Positions 6,244 to 9,955 of a DNA stretch of 9,955 nt are shown piece by piece. This DNA is from CAJBLF01 sp964494005. Its GTDB lineage: Bacteria > Patescibacteriota > Gracilibacteria > Absconditabacterales > Absconditicoccaceae. Within the stretch, counting starts at the first letter, position 1. Every line of letters starts with the position of its first letter. The stretch spans positions 1 to 9,955 of the forward strand of contig CAZBQE010000035.1 of NCBI GenBank assembly GCA_964494005.1, read 5' to 3'. The notes under the pieces are model-generated. The model saw nothing but the letters and a program-made list of their open reading frames with translations. It did not search any database and was not told the DNA's origin. The position numbers and the translations under genes are program-made.

Positions 6244-7191
6244 ATGGAAAATGTGATTATTATCGGTTCTGGACCAGCAGGACACACCGCTGCTATCTAC
6301 GCAGCAAGAGCCAATCTCAAACCACTCATGTTCGAAGGATTTATGGCAGGAGGCGTAGCTGCAGGAGGACAACTTACAACAACAACCGTTATCGAAAACT
6401 TCCCAGGATTTCCCAATGGAATAGGATGAATCGGACTCATGGCAAATATGAGAGAACAAGCAATCAAAGTCGGCACAAAAATAGAAACCAAAACAATAGA
6501 CAAAGTCGATTTTAGCAATAAACCACTAAAAGTATTTAGCGGAAACGAAATGTATGAAGCAAAATCTGTAATCATAGCAACCGGAGCAATCGCTAAACGT
6601 TTAGGTATACCCGGAGAAAAAGACTACCGACAAAAGGGAATTTCCGCATGCGCAATATGTGAATGAGCATTACCGATATTCAGAAATAAAGTCTTAGTAA
6701 TTATTGGATGAGGAGATGTCGCTATGGAAGAAGCACTTCATCTAACACAATTTGCATCCAAGATTATTATCCTCGTAAGATCAGATAAACTCAGAGCCTC
6801 AGAAGTGATGCAAAAAAAAGCAAAAGAAAATCCAAAAATAGAATTCAAACGATTTACCGAGTCATTGGAAGCAATAGGTGACGGACAAAAACTAACAGGA
6901 CTCAAAGTCATTAACAAGCAAACCCAAGAAGAGTCTATCATAGAATGTTGAGGACTTTTCTATGCAATAGGACACAAACCAAATACAGACTTTCTTGACG
7001 GACAAATTACTATTGATCAGGACGGATATATCATTACAAACCACCCTACTATTCGCACCGCAACAAATATCGAATGAGTCTTCGTGGCCGGCGATGTAGC
7101 AGATAAAAAGTACAGACAAGCAATTACTTCAGCAGGAAGCTGATGTATGGCCGCTCTCGAAGTACAACAATATATACAAGAGCAAAAATAA
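6244..7191 (+). CDS. trxB: thioredoxin-disulfide reductase
   Basis: A 315-residue FAD-dependent enzyme of normal TrxB length that uses NADPH to reduce thioredoxin. In order: the FAD-binding GSGPAG loop (residues 9-14), GQL-T-T-VIENFPGFP, the redox CAIC motif (Cys136 and Cys139), the NAD(P)H-binding GGGDVAMEEA, GLFYAIGHKPNT, and the C-terminal FAD motif GVFVAGDV with YRQAITSAGSGCMAALE. Six UGA codons (residues 62, 141, 156, 236, 278 and 300) fall on Gly positions conserved in the family, including the G of CAICEG, of GGGD and of GVF-AGD. Two CGA codons (residues 129 and 203) fall where related reductases carry Trp (FW-RGISACA and the KI-VVW strand). No TGG occurs in frame. ATG 6244 gives the standard MENVIIIG start. 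Thioredoxin follows 83 bp downstream on the same strand. Confidence 0.97.
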
Positions 7192-7199
7192 ACAATATC

Positions 7200-7245
7200 G
7201 TAGGAGCAATTATCAATCATCTAAACAGATAATATCCGCCCCTAC
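7200..7245. repeat. imperfect inverted repeat between trxB and trx
   Basis: GTAGGAGC pairs with GCCCCTAC (one mismatch), and inside it ATTATC pairs with GATAAT, around a 13-nt loop. The plus strand continues with A6, so it is not a standard terminator for trxB. On the minus strand T6 precedes the stem. It may be a dispersed palindromic element, an mRNA-stabilising hairpin at the trxB 3' end or an attenuator for trx. Confidence 0.55.
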
Positions 7246-7259
7246 AAAAAATTTTATTT

Positions 7260-7265
7260 TATAAT
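7260..7265 (+). promoter_or_regulatory. candidate -10 box of the thioredoxin gene
   Basis: A perfect TATAAT lies 9 bp before the trx ATG, which would make the transcript nearly leaderless. No good -35 hexamer is seen: the expected place falls in the GC-rich arm of the inverted repeat. Read-through from trxB is the alternative. Confidence 0.35.
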
Positions 7266-7274
7266 TATAAAGTT

Positions 7275-7613
7275 ATGTCAGTAATTCACATCGAAAGTAC
7301 AGACCATTTCAAACAAGAAATTTTAGAACACAAAGGACTCTCTATCGTAGATTTCCGAGCAGAACGATGTGGACCTTGTAGAATGCTAGGTCCTATCATC
7401 GATCAATTAGCAGAAAAACATCCAGAAGTCAAAATTGCGAAAGTGAATATCGAAGATCAACAACAACTCGCAGCTACGTTTCAAGTTTCCTCTATTCCTA
7501 TAGTCTATTTCATCAAAAATGGACAAGTAATAGACAAGCTTATTGGAGTAAATCCTCCAACCGTCTACGAAGAAAAAATAGCTGAACATTTGAAACCAAA
7601 TGAAGGTACATAA
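7275..7613 (+). CDS. trxA: thioredoxin
   Basis: A 112-residue thioredoxin, the small dithiol protein that reduces protein disulfides and is recharged by TrxB. The active site is Cys32-Gly-Pro-Cys35, with Asp26 and the cis-Pro in SSIPIVYF also visible, and residue numbers match E. coli thioredoxin. The standard code gives FRAERCGPC. Read with CGA as Trp it is FWAEWCGPC, the family consensus, with both invariant Trp (28 and 31) restored. No TGG or UGA is used in frame. Upstream lie trxB on the same strand and a -10-like box 9 bp from the ATG. A strong terminator follows. No Shine-Dalgarno sequence is visible. Confidence 0.97.
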   Translation: MSVIHIESTDHFKQEILEHKGLSIVDFRAERCGPCRMLGPIIDQLAEKHPEVKIAKVNIEDQQQLAATFQVSSIPIVYFIKNGQVIDKLIGVNPPTVYEEKIAEHLKPNEGT

Positions 7614-7640
7614 GAAGATGAAATAAAAATAGATAGATAA

Positions 7641-7667
7641 AAAAATCCGCTAAAATGCGGATTTTTT
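7641..7667. terminator. bidirectional intrinsic terminator
   Basis: AAAAATCCGC, loop TAAAAT and GCGGATTTTT form a perfect 10-bp stem with a T run on the plus strand and, by symmetry, a T run on the minus strand. It ends trxA 27 bp after its stop and can also end the convergent 494-residue gene, whose stop is at 7700. Confidence 0.9.
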
Positions 7668-7699
7668 TATAAAAATCATTTATTTTTAATTGTTAATTT

Positions 7700-9184
7700 T
7701 TAATTAATTTCCATGTTGGTAGCGAAATCCATCCATGCAGGATCGACAATCTGAATAAGAAATTTCGTTCAGTTTTCAGATTCTTTTTGGATAATACTAT
7801 TACCAAGATTATTCAATGTTCCTTTGATACTACAAGTATAGATACTTATTGCAGGCATATCATGCAACATATCTTTATCAGAATATTTGATCACATCCAT
7901 TCTCACTGAACAACGGACACCAGGAAGATCAAGGGTTTCATCTACATTCACAGATTCATAAGCGATATTACTGGAAGGAAACACAATCGAATATCATCTA
8001 CTTGAGGTAAACGTCAAAGCTTTTTCTAGATTAATCGGAAATTGTTTTACAGAAGTATCAAGATTTGCTAATGAAGAAGCAGAAGTGTCAGCAACTACAA
8101 GTTCATCAACAGCAGCAGTAGTATTGGATACATAACTAATTTTCGTACCACCTGCAACTTGCGAAGGATCAATAAAAATTTTACAACTTGCAGAACCATC
8201 TACAGTAGGTCCCTGCAATACAGCTACCAAGCCATTAAGACCCATAGAAACATCATAACTATCAACTTGCATAAGCGACGTAGATCCATCACTACACAAA
8301 GTCTGCATTTGCTCCAAAAGATTGTCTTGAATATAAGATTCTGTAGGTAAAATTATTGCATTCGCTAAATCCACAACTTCTTGTTCAGGAACATCATTGA
8401 TAAAATATCCATAATTATTATCATTGGTAAAAAATCGTGATGTAACACCTTCAAGTTTGTAAAGTTTATCTCCACGTGAAGTCATGACTATCTTTTCAGA
8501 ACTCGATCAAATATTTTTCTGAAGCTGAGTACAATTTTTATTAGGATCAGAAGTCTTACAAACAAAATATGAAACAAGAACAATCTGATTAGTAACAAGA
8601 TTTTGAATCTTTAAAGTACCATTTTCTCCTTGATTGAGCAGCGAATAAAATTGTGAAAAATCATCAGGAAGATAGATTCCTGCTTGCGAAATATACATTC
8701 CTCATCATATTCACAAAACATCACCTGTCGTTCATGTCGCAGCTAAAGCTCAAGAGACCAAATTAACTTCTATGATAAACATATCATTATAATCTTTTTC
8801 TACGACACCTTGGATATCTATATGTCCACTATACATACTCAAATCCAATATTCTACTCTTGAGTCCATACATAGTAGCATCAGCAAGCGTTAAAGTATGC
8901 GTATAAAGAATAAGATCACCATCATCCTTGATCTCACCAGAAAGGATAACTTCCTGTCCTATCTGTAAACCCGTAGAAATTTCTTCTGAAGAAACAAAGA
9001 GATTTTCTATACGATCAAAATTTTTGAAAAGCAAAAAAGCCAAAAGAAATGTACCAATAATTATAAGAAACAAGGTCAACAAAGAAACACTTCTTTTTTT
9101 TGTTTGCATCATATATTCTTGTCCATATCAAGGAAATAAAGGTTTCTTTGTAGGAGGAACAGCATTGTTTTTGAAATTCATCAT
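7700..9184 (-). CDS. exported single-pass membrane protein of unknown function
   Basis: A 494-residue protein that falls into five pieces under the standard code. I count nine UGA-Gly codons, three of them in a four-codon stretch (LGIGGG). It has a short basic, Pro-containing cytoplasmic tail, then one transmembrane helix (about residues 33-53, LLTLFLIIIGTFLLAFLLF), and the remaining 440 or so residues lie outside the membrane. Residues about 69-140 (GQEVILSGEIKDDGDLILY ... IDIQGVVEKD ... FIIEVNLVSG) alternate beta strands and Gly turns and may form an OB-like fold. A Gly-rich linker follows, then a long Ser/Thr/Asp-rich region. Six Cys lie in the exported part, two in a CKTSDPNKNC loop. I do not recognise the family. 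It starts at tandem ATGs (9184 or 9181), lies convergent to trxA and divergent from the channel gene, and is probably a single-gene unit. It could be a surface or envelope-complex protein. Confidence 0.85.
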
Positions 9185-9262
9185 AATAAATAAAAACTAA
9201 AAAAATAATTATGCAAAAACCATGGTATCCAATTACCAAGACTTTTCAATCCAATAACCCAT

Positions 9263-9268
9263 ATTATA
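9263..9268 (-). promoter_or_regulatory. candidate -10 box of the 494-residue gene
   Basis: A minus-strand TATAAT lies about 80 bp before the start of the 494-residue gene. No clear -35 hexamer is present. It would place this promoter back to back with the channel promoter at 9320-9348. Confidence 0.3.
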
Positions 9269-9319
9269 TATCATTTTACAAAATTAGGGACATTTTAAAG
9301 GCAAATTTAGCTAGAGAAG

Positions 9320-9348
9320 TTGAAAAAATCAAAGTTCTGGAGTATACT
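9320..9348 (+). promoter_or_regulatory. sigma70-type promoter of the MscS gene
   Basis: TTGAAA, a 17-bp spacer and TATACT: five of six consensus bases in each box at ideal spacing. Transcription should start near 9355, about 24 nt before ATG 9379. This supports 9379 rather than 9211 as the channel's start. Confidence 0.6.
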
Positions 9349-9378
9349 TTAAATATATTTTACTATTCACCGATACGA

Positions 9379-9955
9379 ATGAATCCACAACAAACAGAAC
9401 CTACAACACTCCAAACATTCATGGATAGCACAGTGGTATCCTATGGACTAAAAATCATTTGAGCCATAGCAGTTATCATTTTACTATTAATTATTTCAAA
9501 ATTTATAGCAGGGATAGTTAGAAGAAATATAGTAAAAAATGCTGATACATCAAACAAATATACAGACAAAATATGAAAACTAATATGAGATATAACATTT
9601 TATTTATTAGTAATTTTCTCATTTTTTGTAGGATTTGAAATGGTTGGATTTAATGTCGGACTGATATTGTGAGGTATTTCCTTTTGAGTAGGTCTTGCAT
9701 TCAAAGAAATTCTAGGAAATATTGTAGCAGGAATCATGATCTTATATACCAAAGAATTTAAACTCGGAGATATGATAGAAATAAATGCCGATCAAGTATA
9801 TTTTGGAAGAATAGAAGAAATAACAATAAGATATACTATTATCAGAACACTAGATCTTAGACAAGTAATACTACCAAATATGACACTTATTTCCGTTCCT
9901 ATCAAAACATTTAGTTCAGAACCATTTATAAAACTTGCTGTATTACAACGAGCAG
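9379..9955 (+). CDS. MscS-family mechanosensitive channel (3' end outside the window)
   Basis: The visible 192 codons hold a small-conductance mechanosensitive channel, which opens under membrane tension to release solutes during osmotic downshock. Transmembrane helix 1 is at about residues 27-48 and helix 2 at about 75-95. The pore helix GLILGGISFGVGLAFKEILGNIVAG is followed by MILYTKEFKLGDMIEI, GRIEEITIRYTIIRT and VILPNMTLIS of the beta domain. Five UGA-Gly codons lie in this region, two in the pore-lining helix, where Gly spacing is functionally critical. A CGA near the end is read as Trp. I chose ATG 9379 because it places helix 1 where E. coli MscS has it and because a good promoter ends 30 bp upstream. 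The frame is open back to ATG 9211, which would add 56 residues. The cytoplasmic cage lies beyond the window. Confidence 0.9.

Noticed and set aside
6232..6575. Minus-strand and alternative-frame open stretches across trxB
   Set aside because: They are antisense shadows of a fully explained gene.
6427..6666. UGA in trxB next to the CxxC motif as a selenocysteine codon
   Set aside because: UGA recurs at many Gly sites in unrelated genes, both redox Cys are ordinary TGT/TGC codons, and no SECIS-like hairpin was seen.
7356..7367. Thioredoxin with Trp28Arg and Trp31Arg as a functional variant
   Set aside because: The same CGA-for-Trp pattern occurs at two Trp positions of thioredoxin reductase, so recoding is simpler than four independent Trp-to-Arg changes.

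Overview
The window is AT-rich bacterial DNA that uses an alternative genetic code. Eight of its eleven main coding regions are readable only if UGA is glycine: I count about 41 in-frame UGA codons, many at invariant glycines, including one inside the NAD(P)H-binding GGGD motif of thioredoxin reductase and one in its CxxC-G motif. This is the Absconditabacteria (SR1)/Gracilibacteria code. CGA also reads as tryptophan rather than arginine. It falls on both invariant Trp of thioredoxin (Trp28 and Trp31 around WCGPC) and on two Trp that recur in thioredoxin reductases. From memory, CGA/CGG to Trp has been proposed for Absconditabacteria, so I favour that lineage: small-genome Patescibacteria (CPR), episymbionts or predators of other bacteria. 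In the proteins described below UGA is read as Gly and CGA as Trp.

Layout. 1-161: a 32-bp tandem duplication and the presumed 3' end of the first gene. 162-1598 (minus): four-domain ribosomal protein S1. 1599-1845: two copies of a 57-bp hairpin repeat. 1846-2112 (minus): ribosomal protein S15. 2288-2360 (minus): tRNA-Arg(CCU) with a plausible promoter. 2505-5497 (minus): four membrane or secreted proteins in one apparent operon, in transcription order a PrgI/VirB3-like membrane protein, a BatA-like von Willebrand A protein with complete MIDAS, a one-unit VirB2/pilin-like protein and a larger protein with three such units. 5677-6039 (minus): a stand-alone response-regulator receiver with a clear terminator. 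6087-7667 (plus): a strong promoter, a possible 21-codon leaderless ORF, thioredoxin reductase, thioredoxin and a bidirectional terminator. 7700-9184 (minus): a 494-residue single-pass exported protein of unknown function. 9379-9955 (plus, cut by the window end): an MscS-type mechanosensitive channel.

Together these are translation genes (S1, S15, tRNA-Arg), a thioredoxin/thioredoxin reductase pair, and cell-surface genes. The four-gene membrane cluster is the most likely new system: pilin-like subunits plus a PrgI/VirB3-like protein resemble part of a type IV secretion or pilus apparatus, here combined with a vWA protein that could assemble or tether it. No gene I read has a convincing Shine-Dalgarno sequence, and at least one ATG lies about 8 nt after a -10 box, so leaderless or SD-independent initiation is likely.
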